Source: Isoetes taiwanensis (lineage: Eukaryota > Streptophyta > Lycopodiopsida > Isoetales > Isoetaceae). From it: DNA of 64,000 nt. The DNA lies in assembly GCA_021234155.1 (NCBI GenBank), contig JAJEKV010000080.1, positions 482,182 to 546,181 of the forward strand, given 5' to 3'. Positions 10,426-23,050 of this stretch are shown here, in pieces (the first letter of the stretch is position 1; each line of letters opens with the position of its first letter). The translations under genes were made by a program, and so were the position numbers. The notes beneath the pieces were generated by a model. It saw nothing but the letters and a program-made list of their open reading frames with translations. It did not search any database and had not been told where the DNA came from.

Positions 10426-11930
10426 AATCTTGGATGTGTGAAATTGGTACACGTAATGGATTTTATGGATGGAATAAGAAGTTGGTAAATATAATCATGT
10501 CTGAAGAGGTATTGGAGTGCCAGGTGTTAAGGGTTTGGGGTTGTTAGCATTAGCCTTGACAATGTAAAATAACAGCATGCATTGTGGGTAAATATAATGG
10601 AACGGATTGATATTTTTTATAGTTTAGGGTTTTGTCGAAAATTGCAATTGTTAATCAAGACAATTGAGATTGGAGTGTAGTTGAATAGTCGACGTTAGAT
10701 GTATTGGAAGTTATGTTTTTGTGACTTCATAGTAGTCTAGTCTAGTGATAATTGTGAACCCAAGGTGATAGTAATGCGTGTATGCATGCATAACCGTTGA
10801 GCAAACTATTCGGTGGGACGCAAGTTTAACATTAACATGATGCTAGTCAAATTTATTCTAGATGGATATTAACCCGCCACTAAGGCTATTAAAAATGAGC
10901 TTCAAAACATGGTAAGGAGAAGATAAAGCCTACGCATGGCATTAGTTTAGATGCATGGAATAGCTAGGAGATAAGAATGTAGAGGTTGGAATAGGATGGG
11001 GTAGGGTGAAAGGTGGTGCATTGCAAAGGATGAAGGGGAATTGGTTCATGTTCATGCCGAGCATTAGCCATGGATATGAAACAGATAGATGAATAGAAAG
11101 GGTTGAGCCAGGATGAGATGGGATGAAATGGATGTGGGGCATGTATAAATTGTAGTGCATGTGTGAAATGGGATACTTGCACTTTAATTTCAGATCATCA
11201 CACGGGTACTTGCAAGAAATATTTGACCACATGTTAAGGATTCTTAGCCTTATCAATAGCCTAAGAATTATGCATTTTGCTCCGCCCAAGTGACCAAACA
11301 CTCAAGCAGCTTTTTAATCAGCTTCTTTTTTCCCTAGTGAGAATCAAGCAAACAAAGACACCATTAGCTTTGAAGGATGGATGCTTGTTGCAAGTGATCC
11401 ACACCTAAACCAAAAGCCATAATATTTGCAAAAACATCTAATACATATTTTATTTCTAAACTGCACTTATTTAGAAGATCTTCATTTTTTATCGTTTATG
11501 CATTTGACAATAGATAGATAGATAAATAGATTGTGATTCCTAGCATTTATCTAAGCATTATTCAGTGACTAAATTGTGGTTGGTATTTCTATAACTTCAT
11601 TGCAATTATTATGAGGGCAATCCCTAGGTAACATCTTTATGCTTATCATGAACAAACATTCTTCTAACAAAAATAGATGATTCTTGCTATCTTCCAAGTC
11701 AAAAAAACATTTCACTCTTGTTTTGCCACTGACAAATAAGAGTACTTGAGAACAGGAGCTAGTAGTTTTTCGTTTCCATGATTACTTGACAATAGGAGTT
11801 TTTAATTCAAGTCACAATGGAATTCTGGCCACGAAAACAAAATGCCATATTGAACAACGTGGTATTTTCAATTAGACCGAATTACGGTAAATACCTTGCC
11901 ATGTGGCAATCCCAGATCCAAATCGGCCCT
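10426..11930. other. no gene recognised; probable Helitron interior
   Basis: AT-rich sequence with only short overlapping frames (longest 119 codons on the minus strand at 10,942-11,301, with no recognisable features). It lies inside the presumed body of the Helitron ending at 10,394. Confidence 0.4.
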
Positions 11931-12467
11931 TTTAGAGAACTAACAATGTTTCCTTGCCAGATAGAACCTTCCCGGTGCAATAAAAACAATCTGCAATGCT
12001 TGCATACGATTTGATGCAAGTAGGAGAAGGAACCAATTAAAGGAGTAGATGAATAGCCAAAATATATAGTTGGACAAAATAAAGAAATTCAAAATCTGTA
12101 AATACTCATTTACATGTCAAAACCAAAGATAGTTGCTACCAATTGTGAAGAATAATCATAATTTCAACTGTTCAATTTATTACGATAAACTTGGAGAGCC
12201 AGCCTTGATGAAGTCCAGTCCAACAGTTATGCCTTCATAGCAAAGGCATCCATCTAGATTGGGCAGCATGCCATTGTTAATTTGATGTCCACTTTCCTCA
12301 AGCTAGAGATGCTGAAAAAATTCCATATAAATGGCCAGTTCTTTAAGAACACAATCTAATCAGAGAACTCACAATAGAAGAGTCCACTGATCAAACAAAA
12401 GAAAATTCAGTTATGTGCAGTTGGCATGGGAGGATCAATTTCTAGAACTTAATTTAAAGCTTGTGCC
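11931..12467. repeat. 0.54-kb direct repeat, copy 1
   Basis: Begins tttagagaactaacaatg and ends at aaagcttgtgc. Copy 2 at 12,596-13,134 matches over essentially its whole length with scattered single-base differences. A 39-bp phrase just upstream of copy 1 (from gccacgaaaacaaaatgcc at 11,827) also recurs at 12,465, immediately after copy 1. Non-coding. Confidence 0.85.
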
Positions 12468-12595
12468 ACGAAAACAAAATGCCATATTGAACAACGTGGT
12501 ATTGCACGTTGGAGTGGAGAAAATTCAGACAACATAAGATTTATACCATGAACTTAGGGAATCCTCAAAGAAAAACAAATAGCATGAACTAAACT

Positions 12596-13134
12596 TTTAG
12601 AGAACTAACAATGTTTCCTTGCCAGATAGAACCTTCCCGGTGCAATAAAAACAATCTGCAATGCTTGCATACGATTTGATGCAAGTAGGAGAAGGAACCA
12701 ATTAAAGGAGTAGATGAATAACCAAAATATATAGTTGGACAAAATAAAGAAATTCAAAATCTGTAAATACTCATTTACATGTCAAAACCAAAGATAGTTG
12801 CTACCAATTGTGAAGAATAATCATAATTTCAACTGTTCAATTTATTACGATAAACTTGGAGAGCCAGCCTTGATGAAGTCCAGTCCAACAGTTATGCCTT
12901 CATAGCAAAGGCATCCATCTAGATTGGGCAGCATGCCATTGTTGATTTGATGTCCACTTTCCTCAAGCTAGAGATGCTGAAAAAAATTCCATATAAATGG
13001 CAGTTCTTTAAGAACATAATCTAATCAGAGAACTCACAATAGAAGAGTCCAATCGATCGGACAAAAAGAAAATTCAGCTTATGTGCGCTTGGCATGGGAG
13101 GATCAATTTCTAGAACTTAATTTAAAGCTTGTGC
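12596..13134. repeat. 0.54-kb direct repeat, copy 2
   Basis: Second copy of the 11,931-12,467 segment, offset about 665 bp, separated from it by a 0.13-kb spacer. High similarity implies a fairly recent segmental duplication. No protein-coding content seen in either copy. Confidence 0.85.
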
Positions 13135-14780
13135 AAGAATATGGAGGCCGAGAATGCAATTTATGAAAGAATTATGAACGTAAAATTCAAGTTGTCAAGT
13201 TGCGTATTACCTAATGGAGAAAATAGGCTGGCCATGTCAATCTTTGAAGCAACACTGTGAAAGCAAATCTTTGGATCACGCCTTTCTGAAAAGAAAATTA
13301 GAAGAACTTAATGTAAATCATGCCACAATTTACAAATGTGAGATCCTATGTACATGTAGATTCAAAATATTAATTCAACGATGTATTTGTGAGGTGTTGA
13401 ATCCCAACCCCGCAAATAGTGAATATGCTAACAAAGATGGGCAAGTGGGCAGGGCCTTTTGGGGCACATCTTGATTCTAGAATTGGTGGATAACTTAACC
13501 CAAACATAGGATATATTTAGCAAAAAAATTCTACATTCAAAATAAAACCAAGTGAGTACTTGTAACCAATTTGCTCCCTTGAAATTTGATTTTCTTTTTG
13601 TTCTAAATTGCTCAAATTCTTCTTTAAAATAGAAAACCATATGCATGACAATAAATTACAAAAGAATAAAGGATCTACCTAATAAAAAGAAGGAGGATCT
13701 ACCCGTTGCGGGCAATTTCAAGCTATGAATCAAAACCAAATTAGGATCATTTTGTCCTTTCCCTTGCCTAAAACTTATCAAACCTTGTTAGACCGGAGAA
13801 AATATAATGCTATAACGATGTGTAGATCCTTTACCACAATCCGCTTGATAGTTCTATCCCCTTCTAATTCATAGTTCTATCCCTTTTAATGATCTGGCAA
13901 GACTTCAAGAAAACACACCTACATGTTACAAAGGAAAGAGGAAAGAAGACCAAAGGCAGATGTGACAAATAGAAATAAAATCATTCAAATCACATTCTAA
14001 AACACCAAGTGCAAATCCAGATCTTACTTAGCATTTTCTTTGCAAAACACACAATACCATACGCACGTAACATGTTAGATAAGACACCGCTTCCGCCATC
14101 TTGTATCCGATGCTTCAATCTTCAAAATAAAATAATCCCTCTACAACATCGAGCAAGTATGATGCTCTTTCAGACTCATTTAATAATAAGAAGCCTACAA
14201 CATAAGGTCGGAACCGGGAATACCAGCCTAATGTCCAGTCAATAATGTCCGACTACTTGCTCCGGCCTTGTGTCCCAACATGTCGGAATTGCCCGAGCCC
14301 GGCTCCCGCTCACAATTGAACTATTGGATTTTTTTTGCAAAGCGAGAATCATGTAATTCAGGAATCAAATTTGGCGAGGCGTTTATTAAAAATTTGAATG
14401 CTTTAGAGCAAAGTATGGCACTTCTTTTAAGTCCTTACAAAATTTACACGCAATCATCAAGCTCAAAGCTCAAATCTGGAACAGAGTGCTCAATAGAAGA
14501 AATGAAGCACATAGATGCATGTGGGAGACTTGAGGGATCAATTGGGTTGGATCTTGCAACTTGTAGCATTAATTGATGCTCCAACACCTACATTTGGTTC
14601 GAGTTTTTTGTTATATTAATCTCCCAACCAAGATCTGCGGAACAGAATCACACAAACAACATTGTATGTGGTTAAGTGAGCTGGGACTAAAGATTTCTAA
14701 GTTAGGAAGTAAAAACCGGATTTGTACCCATATTCTTGGCACATAATGCAAAGGGCAAACAAAAAAAAAAGGCACCTCTT
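13135..14780. other. no gene recognised
   Basis: Short frames only (for example 102 codons at 14,268-14,576, + strand, no features). It may contain downstream exons or the 3-prime UTR of the minus-strand exons at 14.78-15.13 kb. Confidence 0.35.
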
Positions 14781-14783
14781 CCG

Positions 14784-15130
14784 AGTTGTCTTCCTCATAA
14801 AGGGCTTCCATTTCTGCGCAAGAGAACATTAGCTAGAACTAATGGAAGAATACCTTAAGCTCTGAACAAACCTCATCTTTAAAAGGGCCATCGCTTTCTT
14901 CAAACTTTTGAGGTGACCTCTTGATCTTCCCTTTTTTGCTTTGAACCTGCTCAAGATTATTAGAAAGTTAAATGCATCCGAAAAGAAGTCCGAGGTAAGA
15001 ACAAAACAAAAATATGCCCACAAAGATGTACCTGTTTTTTTGTGGTGAAATTTGCTTGTGTTTCTTAGATTTCTTGGACAAATGAACACTCGAGCAACAC
15101 TTAGGAGCACCCTTAAGACTACTGGATGTT
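14784..15130 (-). pseudogene. exons of an unknown Lys/Ser-rich, probably nuclear protein
   Basis: Three minus-strand segments look like real exons. About 15,130-15,031 reads SSLKGAPKCCSSVHLSKKSK and on, ending at a donor (AACAG|GTACAT). About 14,946-14,855 starts after an acceptor (TTGAGCAG) and reads VQSKKGKIKRSPQKFEESDG before a donor (AAG|GTATTC). About 14,815-14,780 follows an acceptor (CTTGCGCAG). The Lys/Ser-rich sequence with KKSKK-type clusters suggests nuclear localisation. No domain is recognisable and no start or end was found, so it may be a fragment rather than a whole gene. Confidence 0.4.
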
Positions 15131-15856
15131 CAATGGCAAGTTATGGCCTTTGCATCATTGCGGTGCCATGAATTTTTTTATCACTACTTCCACTATCTAA
15201 AAGTAGGAAAAGGGGCATTAACAATGAATCATTACCGAGAGAATGCTAGAAGGGACGAATACAAACATCTTGGGTGTAGAACTAATTGCTCCAAGCTCCA
15301 CCGACCGCCATACAATTACACTTTAGGTTTTAGGAGTCTTAGAGAAGGAAATATGCAAAAACTCCAAGCTCCCTACGATTTGCTGTCCATGAGAAATCCC
15401 ACTGCAGATTTAAAATTTCTAGAAAACTGTATTAAAATGTCGGGTTTCCATCATGTGTCCTTTTCTTACCACGACTAGTTTCCCAAAATGCAAAGAAAGA
15501 ATTCCTTGAAAAGATTGTACTGTTTCGGCAATTCCTCGCAATGCAAAAGCTTCAATTCATGCACAATGAAGAGGTCATGCCCATATCTCGCTTTCGGCAA
15601 GGTTTCTCACTCCAAGAATATCCGGGCTCGATTAGCGGCCTCTGCTTAAAATCCACACATTCCTCTTGCATAAACAATTAAAATCGTGGCTCCCTATAAA
15701 ATCTCTTCTAAAGCCAAAGCTACGAATCCAGGCAGCTCAAATCACGAAAGCACGGAAGCCCGGTGAAAACCTCGAGCTTGAGAGGAAATTGAATCTGAAT
15801 GCCGGGCTTAGCATTGAAAGAATTCAAAATTTGCGATTTAATTCGTAGGGGAGAAG

Positions 15857-15890
15857 GGAACGCCGCATGCGTCTGCACATGCGGCGTTCC
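15857..15890. other. perfect 13-bp inverted repeat (hairpin)
   Basis: Arms ggaacgccgcatg (15,857-15,869) and catgcggcgttcc (15,878-15,890) with an 8-nt loop. GC-rich in AT-rich surroundings and just upstream of the LINE at about 15.9 kb. No CTRR follows on either strand, so it is not a canonical Helitron end. Confidence 0.7.
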
Positions 15891-16132
15891 GGCACACATA
15901 CCAACACATTCCCTTTTTAATAAAGAAGATATAAAACCAGAGAACAAAAAGTACGGCATCCAGATAAAAACAACAAGATTAGGCATCGGAATCTGCAAAT
16001 CGAAACCTGTGACATCGGAACCTCTTGACATCGGGACCTGCAGATCGAAATCTGATTCGGCTGCTGGCATTTCTCTAATTCGGCTGCTGGCATCGAACTA
16101 TTGGATCCCTCTTTTTGATTTGAATACTTCTG

Positions 16133-16856
16133 ATGTCAGGCGGAAAGGCCAAGACACGGCTCATGTCCCAGAAAGACAATCCAGAGGATCTCGATTGCAA
16201 TGAGCTTCTTCAGCTAATTCGGCAGCTAGCTTCAGATCTCAAGGCTTCCAGGGAAGAATTCAGAGCTTCACGAGAAGAATTACAGGCAGCCAGGGATGAA
16301 ATCAAAACTCTGAAACTTGGCATGGAGGAATTGAAGGAAATGATTACTGAATTGAGAGATGAGCAAGGAGAATTGCGAGAAGAACAAGGAGAGAAAGGCC
16401 AAATCGTTGCCCAAATTTCATCTAATGTAGAGACGCTAGATGCTAAAATTTGCGCGCATGTGCTTCTTGAACAAGAAGACCGTGCATCCGTATTAAAAAT
16501 CTAATAGTGTCGGCCCGGCGAACAAGAAGGTGAGATTATACGCTATTGTTGATGATTTCTTTAAAAATACTATGCATGTAGTAGATCCAGGAGTCATCTA
16601 CTCTAGGAGACTGGGCAAAAAGACAGATGGCAGAACTCGTCCTATTTTGTTGAAATTTGGCACAATTGAAGCTAAGACACGGATCATCCAACACAGGAGC
16701 CATTTAAAGGGACAGAGAATCTGGCTCAATGATGATCTAACTATTCAGCAACAGAAAGAACGCAAGATGCTTCTGGAAGAAGTAAAGAGACTGAAAGCTG
16801 AGGGAAAAAATGCTTACATTGTAAACAATAAGCTAGTCACAAGGAAACAAGCATAG
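16133..16856 (+). pseudogene. LINE ORF1-like protein (coiled coil + basic C-terminal domain)
   Basis: Two segments separated by stops and a frameshift near 16,500. The first (16,133-16,504) is a long heptad-rich coiled coil (repeated ASREE, LKEMITELRDEQGELREEQG). The second (16,530-16,856) reads like the C-terminal half of a LINE ORF1 nucleic-acid binding protein: VIYSRRLGKKTDGRTRPILL, then IWLNDDLTIQQQKERKMLLE. ORF1 proteins trimerise through the coiled coil and coat the element RNA. It lies directly upstream of the endonuclease, the normal order. Confidence 0.7.
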
Positions 16857-16859
16857 GAA

Positions 16860-17978
16860 TTAGCAGCCCTCAGGTTTCTAGTTTGGAATGTGCATGGTTT
16901 ATGCGAAGACACCATTTTAAGTAATATGCAGTTGTTTCAGGGATATGATATTCTGGCATTAAATGAAACTTGGGAGCACGAAACCAATAGACTTTTAGAA
17001 ATCCCAGGTTTTTCTCTTGTGGACTCGGTTTGGAATGCATTGGGTACCAGCAGAAGAGGATGGGGTGGAATTGCATGTTATGTCAAGAAAGATTTACAAA
17101 AAACAGTCTCAGTGGTTAGTAAAGACAAATTCTCTCAGTATATATGGCTAAAGATAAAGAATAGTTCTGCTGAAATTTATGTGGCATTGGTATATTTTGC
17201 TCCACTCGAACCTTATCCCGCACCTGTCTATTCTACAGTTGGGCTACATGCAGAGGATCCATTCATGCATCTTGCAGCAGACATATCAAAATTTAGAGAA
17301 TCTGGTATGGTGTTTATTGCAGGAGACCTTAATGGTCGTGTAAGCGATAAGCAAGCAGTTCTTTTATCTGAAGAAAAGAATCCGTTATGGCTACTTGAGC
17401 AAACAGATACGCGACTTAGTTGGCCTCGTAAGTCTGTAGATGCAGTCACCAATAATATGGGCAAGCATATCATTGCCTTATGCGAGGCATTCAATTTCAT
17501 CATATTTAATGGGATCACTAATTATCCCAATTCCAGTGGTTTCACATATCATCGAGTTAATGGTAGCAGTACAATTGATTACCTTATCGGAGACCCAAAT
17601 GCATTGGCACAAGTAATGTGATTTTTGTTTGCTAGACAAAATGCGGATTCTGATCATGTACCTTATGTGTTTAACTTGGCTATGAAAATTAAAAGAAAAG
17701 TGTCCACGACAGTACCTCATCCAAGGCTGAAACTATGCTACAAGCTTGCAGATGAATATCAAAAAGCATTAGACGCTAAGTTGGTAAATATGCAATGGCA
17801 AGGGTCGCTAAGGGACAGAAGCAAAACTCTCATGAATCTTACGTTGGACCGCGACGGGCTATATTTGGGCTCACGGCCAAAGAAGCCGGAATGGTTACAT
17901 AGTAAATGGTTTGACTTGATTGTAGAGCAGCAAAAGCGGTGGAAACAATCCAAGGATCTGTTAAACTTGCCGTTATAA
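16860..17978 (+). pseudogene. LINE ORF2, APE-type endonuclease region
   Basis: Opens with FLVWNVHGLC (the N-terminal Asn motif), then ILALNETWE (catalytic Glu), VFIAGDLNGR (GDxNxR) and YHRVNGSSTIDYLI (SxIDY), followed by SDHVPYVF (SDHxP), in the correct order for an exonuclease-endonuclease-phosphatase fold nicking target DNA. A TGA at 17,619-17,621 interrupts the frame just before SDHVP, and the frame resumes to 17,978. All key residues are present, so decay is recent in this part. Confidence 0.85.
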
Positions 17979-18435
17979 AAAGCTTGTCAAACGGAAGAAA
18001 AGAGCACGGATGAGAAAGCATACCGAGATGCTTATGCATGAAATGGATGAGATCCAAAAAGTTTTTTAACCGATCTAGAAAGCAACAATCGACGGGAGAA
18101 ATTTCCGAGAGGATTTGTTAGCTTGGGTATGCAAATTATATAATACGCCACGGATGGAGCGGATGGCATGTGAGGGTGATAGCAGCCCATTTTCACCGCC
18201 GGGGAGGTACATGAAGCTTTGAAGACTATGGGCAATGGCGAGCTAGCGACTTCGAATGGTCTATCATCGAATTGTTTAAATGGGGAGGTAAGTCGCTTCA
18301 TGCCCTTTTAGCGGATATCCGTAATGATGCCCTCTTGGCTGGTCACTTTCCGCATGAATGGTGCTTGAATAGAGTAATTCCAATATATAAATCGAGGAGA
18401 CAGAGATGATATAAAGAACTATCGCGACGATCCTT

Positions 18436-19832
18436 GTGGGTAGTGTGTTTGCTAAGTTATTTGCATCAATGGTTGAAAAAAAACTTACGGTTTGGGCGGA
18501 CTCTCATGATGGGCGAGCAATTGGCCAAGCGGGTTTTAGAGAAGCATACTCTACACTTGATCATTTGGCAACTTTGAGAGTGTCACCGAGGGTGCAAAAG
18601 GGAGCCGTAAATAAAAGATATTTTGCTTTCATTGACCTAACTAAGGCATTTGACATGGTAAGAAGAAAAGATCTTGCTACACGTTTAGAACTTTTGCAGG
18701 TGCCATTGGAAATAAGGAAGGCGATCACCTGTCTCTACAATGAGGTTCTTGTTAAACTCTCTTTCCCTTTTACGGGACCTGAATGCATAGAGAATACGAT
18801 TGGAGTAAAGCAAGGGTGTCCTTGTTCACCAACACTCTTTGGCCTATTTATTGATGATTTGGAGGGATGGTTGGCTAGACTCGGTGGTGATGGAGTAAAA
18901 ACTAGGTAAGTATGTTGTGCGCTTATTACTTTTGCTCGATGACATAGTTTTGATTTCCAAAACTGCTGAGGGTCTTCGCCAAAGACTTGAATGTGCTACA
19001 TGAATTCTCGTGGAGCATAAAAGTATGCTAATCAACGTGGACAAATCCAAGATAATGGTGGTTGGTGGTGAGATTCAACCACTTTCACGGTTGGAGGATA
19101 CCTTTGAAACAGTGACTTGAATATAAATATCTTGGCATTGATATAACCAATGATTACAGGTGGACACTAGCAGCCCGGAAGAGAGCTTCTGGAGGACTTA
19201 GGGCTTACTATAGCATGATGCACCAATGCAAAGTGAACAATTTTGAACAGTGGAATCTGAGGAAGCTGCTTTTTGGCATACAGGTGAAGCCTGTAGTATT
19301 GTATGGCAGCCCTATATGGGGGCCTGGACTTTCTAAAAAATGCTGGTTAGAGATTGAAAAGATTCAGAAACGATTCCTTCTTTGGGAACTAGGTGTGAAA
19401 CCTCAAACCAGACATTGCATGCTCCTTCTTGAAGCGGGGCTTATTGCCCTTAGAGGTAGAGGGACTTTTTGCGTAACCATCACTTACGTAAAATAAGATT
19501 TTGGCCATGGACTCGATAGGTGGCCAAGGTTGGCATTGGAGCGATCCAAAGAGATAGAGGGTGGTATCTTTGATATAAGAAAGTGGGCTGCTAGATGGCT
19601 TGGATATGGGATATGGCCAACCTCAACGAAGTTTAAAGAAGTGCATGAACAGGTAGCAAGCATAACAGTGAAGACTATGTGGCAATTAAGTGTAGAAGGA
19701 GACACAAAGAAGCGATTTTACATAGAAGAGATAAATGACTTAAAGGACTACACTAGCCAAGCATACTTAACCTCTCATATCGTGAAAAGAAAAAAGAATG
19801 TTAATCTCTCACCAGAATTTGTAGTCTCATAA
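18436..19832 (+). pseudogene. LINE ORF2, reverse transcriptase and C-terminal region
   Basis: RT motifs on 18,436-18,909: RYFAFIDLTKAFDMV (catalytic Asp), NTIGVKQGCPCSPTLFGLFI. After a frame break near 18,906 the YADD box reads LLLLDDIVLISK, keeping DD but losing YA. Another break is followed by VVLYGSPIWGPG (19,215-19,496) and the C-terminal part to 19,832. The stretch 17,979-18,435 that should link endonuclease and RT is badly decayed. Reverse transcribes the element RNA at the nicked target when intact. Confidence 0.85.
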
Positions 19833-20198
19833 TTTGCATATTGAGGCAAAAGTGTAATGTATGGATTAGCTTCGTGAAGAGCGTTTTTGTCCCGGTTGTC
19901 TAGACCCCAAGTTGGAGACAGTAAAAACATGTTTTACTAGAATGCTACTCTTATGAATATATAAGAGTCAAGCATGGAATTAACATGTCTACATTGAAGG
20001 AGCTATTTGATCTTCCCGCATATCCATCCCGAGCTCATATATTAGAGAAGTGTGGAGAGAACGAGAAGACATAATTTGTCTGTTCAATCTTATGGAAGAT
20101 TATGAATCTAATAATGCTCTAGAATGAGCGCAATAATAATAGTCTTGTAAAAACTTTTGCCATAGAGGCCTGGGGGCCTAAATGGCTTGATTAATACA

Positions 20199-20231
<33 letters not shown>

Positions 20232-21100
20232 TATCTCTTATATATATACAATTATTTTATGGGTCTTATGGGGGGGTGAGTGTGGGTAGAGATTAATCCG
20301 ATCCGTCTAATTTTTGAGGTGGCGCTTAAATGGCCCTTGGATTTGATGGGGGGCATGCATGGGCCATGCATGGGGCATGCACCCCATCCTCGCCCGCCGA
20401 CGGCCGGCACGAGAAATCGTGGCCCTTGATTTCTTTTAGGAAAGGTGCAAGGAAGGTGCCCCCTTATTTGGGGCTTTTGATTTTGGCCGTTGGATTTAGG
20501 GGTTCGATCTGGGCCGTCGGTTAAGAAGTCAATACAAATTTAATACAATTTAAAGCCAATTTTATGAGGTGGCAAGGCACCCTATCAGAGCCGTCGGATC
20601 AAGGGATAGTGGTGAAATCTTGGCCCTTGGTGTCAAAAGCAAGGCTTGCATTAAATGGTGCTTGATGAGATGGGAAGCATTCTTAATGAAAAACACAAAA
20701 ATCATTCAAAATGAAACGAAAGGTCATTAATAATGTTGTTAGGTGGCACGTATATAAATATGAATCTCATTGAATGCTACTTTATGAGGTGGCACTAAAG
20801 TGTATATATTGCATTAATGAACCTAGTAAGGTGGCATATTTGGGCTTTTGATCTAGGCCCTTGCGATTGGAGCAGTTAATCTAAACCATAGGTGCAAAGT
20901 TAAATAATTTAAAATGACGTAACAAGTTGGTTAATCTGATGTGGGATATTCTCGTTTTCGAGCCCCTCCCAAGTTTATGTCATCGCAAAGCTTCGAGGTG
21001 GTGTTTCTCTCTGCCTTGCAGCCGGCTCATGTCGTTTTATAATCCAATCTGAAGAAGCTTGGAGCTCGGCCATGCATTCTAGCTATGGCGCCGGATTTAG

Positions 21101-22175
21101 TGGGCGGATATTTCTTCTGGGACACATCTGCAGATCATTTCTTCAGCAGGCAAATCCGGCAACAGCAACAGATCCGGGCATAATCTGCCTCCAAATCAGC
21201 TGCCTCCTAGTGGGGATTCAGGAAGAAGGGATGGTTCTAGGCAGAAAAAGTTAGCCTCAGCTCAGGATAAACGCTCCGTCAGTGATGCCAATTCTAAAGG
21301 AAAGAGAGACCACTGGTGCCCAACATACTCAGAAGCTGCAGATTTTAGATGTGAAACACCATCCAGTGGTGACGAAAATGTTTGTTGCCAAGTTGATTCT
21401 GGAAATGCAAGTTCTGCTAGATTTAAAGCCAACTCACAAGATGATTGCCAAGACAAGCAAGTTGTTCGAGCATTAGTTAATGCCACATCAAAAAGCTCTT
21501 CTCCAGATGGCTTAGAACAGGATTCAAGGGCAAACGGATCCTTGCACAGAGCGATCTCTGCTAGCAGACAAGAAATAAGAAGGAAAGTGAATGACCATCC
21601 TAAAAGAGCATCATCTCCCCAGCTATAAGTATTCTTTTAAGCTTTTTGTTTCATTTTCTCAGTTGCTTAGTAAAATTTCTCTTGATGCAGACCTTGCACT
21701 AAAGATGAGGATAAGGCTTGGCAGAATGATAGCAACCAAGGAAATGTTGCCAAATTGGACTCTCGTAGCCAATCTTCAGAACACTATCAGTGTACACTCA
21801 GAAAGAGCAGTGTTGCAATGTCAGATGCTACATCCACTGAGCATGATTTTCCCAGGCAATCTCTATCACATTCCTCATATTTTGAGGATGACTTCTCTTC
21901 AGTTCTAGTTCATATGATGTTGAAGACAGGAATTTGGGAACTTGTGGGAGATTTACAAGATCACATTCTGTATCTGGTGATAGTGCATCCATCATGTCAC
22001 GTCCTAGGTCTCAGTCTTTTAGTGAATACTGACGAGGGACATGCTCCAGATTTGTGTTCAACGGCGTATAGCAGAGACAGGTCCCACTTCAAGTATCTGA
22101 GTGCAAGGGCCGTTGCTGAAAGATTAGCGAAGGCTATTCGCGGAAGTTCCAAGACATCTTCAAAAACTACTCGAG
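21101..22175 (+). pseudogene. Ser-rich protein fragment (two exons)
   Basis: Exon A (21,101-21,625) is open for 175 codons without an ATG and is Ser/Asn/Lys/Asp-rich (THLQIISSAGKSGNSNRSGH, later ENVCCQVDSGNASSARFK). An intron follows, ending at the acceptor ctcttgatgcag (21,690). Exon B (21,691-22,175) reads PCTKDEDKAWQNDSNQGN, then RSHSVSGDSASIMSRPRSQ, then DRSHFKYLSARAVAERLAKA, and ends at a donor (CGAG|GTATAT). Exon B has two frame breaks (near 21,905 and 22,025) and exon A ends at a TAA where the donor should be. I do not recognise the family; the conserved-looking C-terminal YLSARAVAERLAKAIRG could be searched. Confidence 0.5.
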
Positions 22176-22638
22176 GTATATTTTAGAAGTTTTATGGATC
22201 TTTTGCACCTATAATGCTAAACAAATGCCGATTTGTTTTGCACTGGATCACATGTAAGAAGGAGCTTGATTTAGAAAGTGGTTCAATCCTTTTTTTGCTA
22301 ACAAATTCCTGACCCTCTTTGCTGTGTTTCTTGCTGGCCGGCAGCCATGGCTGTGCTTCATCGAGCTTTTGCCAAAATGTTGTAATGGCATTAGGATTAT
22401 GCTAGGTTTTGATGGAACCGACGTGGCCTAAGCTTAAGTCTGAGCCCTGCAGAGACTGGATTTCACGAAGATCATCTTGGTTTGAGGTTTTCGGGTGGTT
22501 TGTAGCTCTGAGCTTTGTGGCTTATCTCAACTCTGCCTATCTGAACCTCAAGCGTCATCTGAACATCTAAACCTCTTTGGTAAGCTTATTTTGTTATTTA
22601 TGGGTTCAATAGCTGCATTTTTTTCCTTGTGTTGACAG

Positions 22639-22929
22639 TTGGTTACAGGTACCGGTTACTCGGATCAGAGGGTGCAGAGCACTGCTTTTGGTGGAAAACA
22701 ATGTGTGAGAAAACATCTGTACGAAATTGGGTTTTGCAACAATTAAATTCATCTTCTATGGCCATTGGTTGGAATGCCAGAATGTTTTCTCAGTGCCTCA
22801 GTTTCCTACCAAACCGACAAGACATGTCTCCATGCATGGATCGTAGAGCAGCTTCGTAGAACCAGCAGAGCCCGTGTGCAAAGCGATACGGAGGGACTTG
22901 CCAAAGTGAATGGAAAACCCATTACTAAG
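22639..22929 (+). pseudogene. possible exon, unknown protein
   Basis: Bounded by an acceptor (TGTTGACAG) and a donor (ACTAAG|GTGGGA). The frame near the donor reads KTCLHAWIVEQLRRTSRARV then AKVNGKPITK. A 23-nt mini-exon candidate follows at 23,523-23,545 (between TACTGCAG and GTAAGT), then an exon from 23,613 reading [20 protein letters not shown]. Whether these three belong to one gene is not clear. Family unknown. Confidence 0.3.
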
Positions 22930-23050
22930 GTGGGATTGCTCGTCTTCTGTCATGTATATTAATATTTTCTTCTGAATATTTGTAACATGAATTATTTCCT
23001 TTCTTTGTTTTTCTGTCATGATATCTCAATATTTTGTTCACGAATGGGTC

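Larger units (their letters stand above)
15900..20222 (+). mobile_element. LINE (non-LTR retrotransposon), decayed, with (ATT)n tail
   Basis: A + strand element with ORF1-like coiled coil, APE-type endonuclease, reverse transcriptase and C-terminal region, ending in an (ATT)n run (about 20,199-20,222). The RT core resembles the 53-kb LINE (both read SPTLFGL-IDXLE-WL), so both belong to one clade that ends in microsatellites rather than poly(A), unlike the L1 LINE at 55-59 kb. Several stops and frameshifts make it non-functional. The 5-prime end is approximate. The (ATT)n tail runs into the TA tract preceding E2. Confidence 0.85.

Noticed and set aside
10225-10488. ORFs reading YIYIYI on both strands (also at 37.1, 38.6 and 45.4 kb)
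   Set aside because: They are translations of (TA)n microsatellites and open in several frames at once.
13685-13715. Possible second Helitron 3-prime hairpin (acccgttgcgggc)
   Set aside because: The stem is only 4-5 bp and no CTRR follows at the right distance on either strand.
15857-15890. Helitron 3-prime hairpin
   Set aside because: The stem is good, but no CTRR-T lies 8-12 nt away on either strand.
20330-20524. ORF at 20,330-20,524 and a similar one at 37,266-37,478
   Set aside because: Both lie in the shared left body of E2 and E4; similarity reflects the repeat, and the protein is not conserved between copies.
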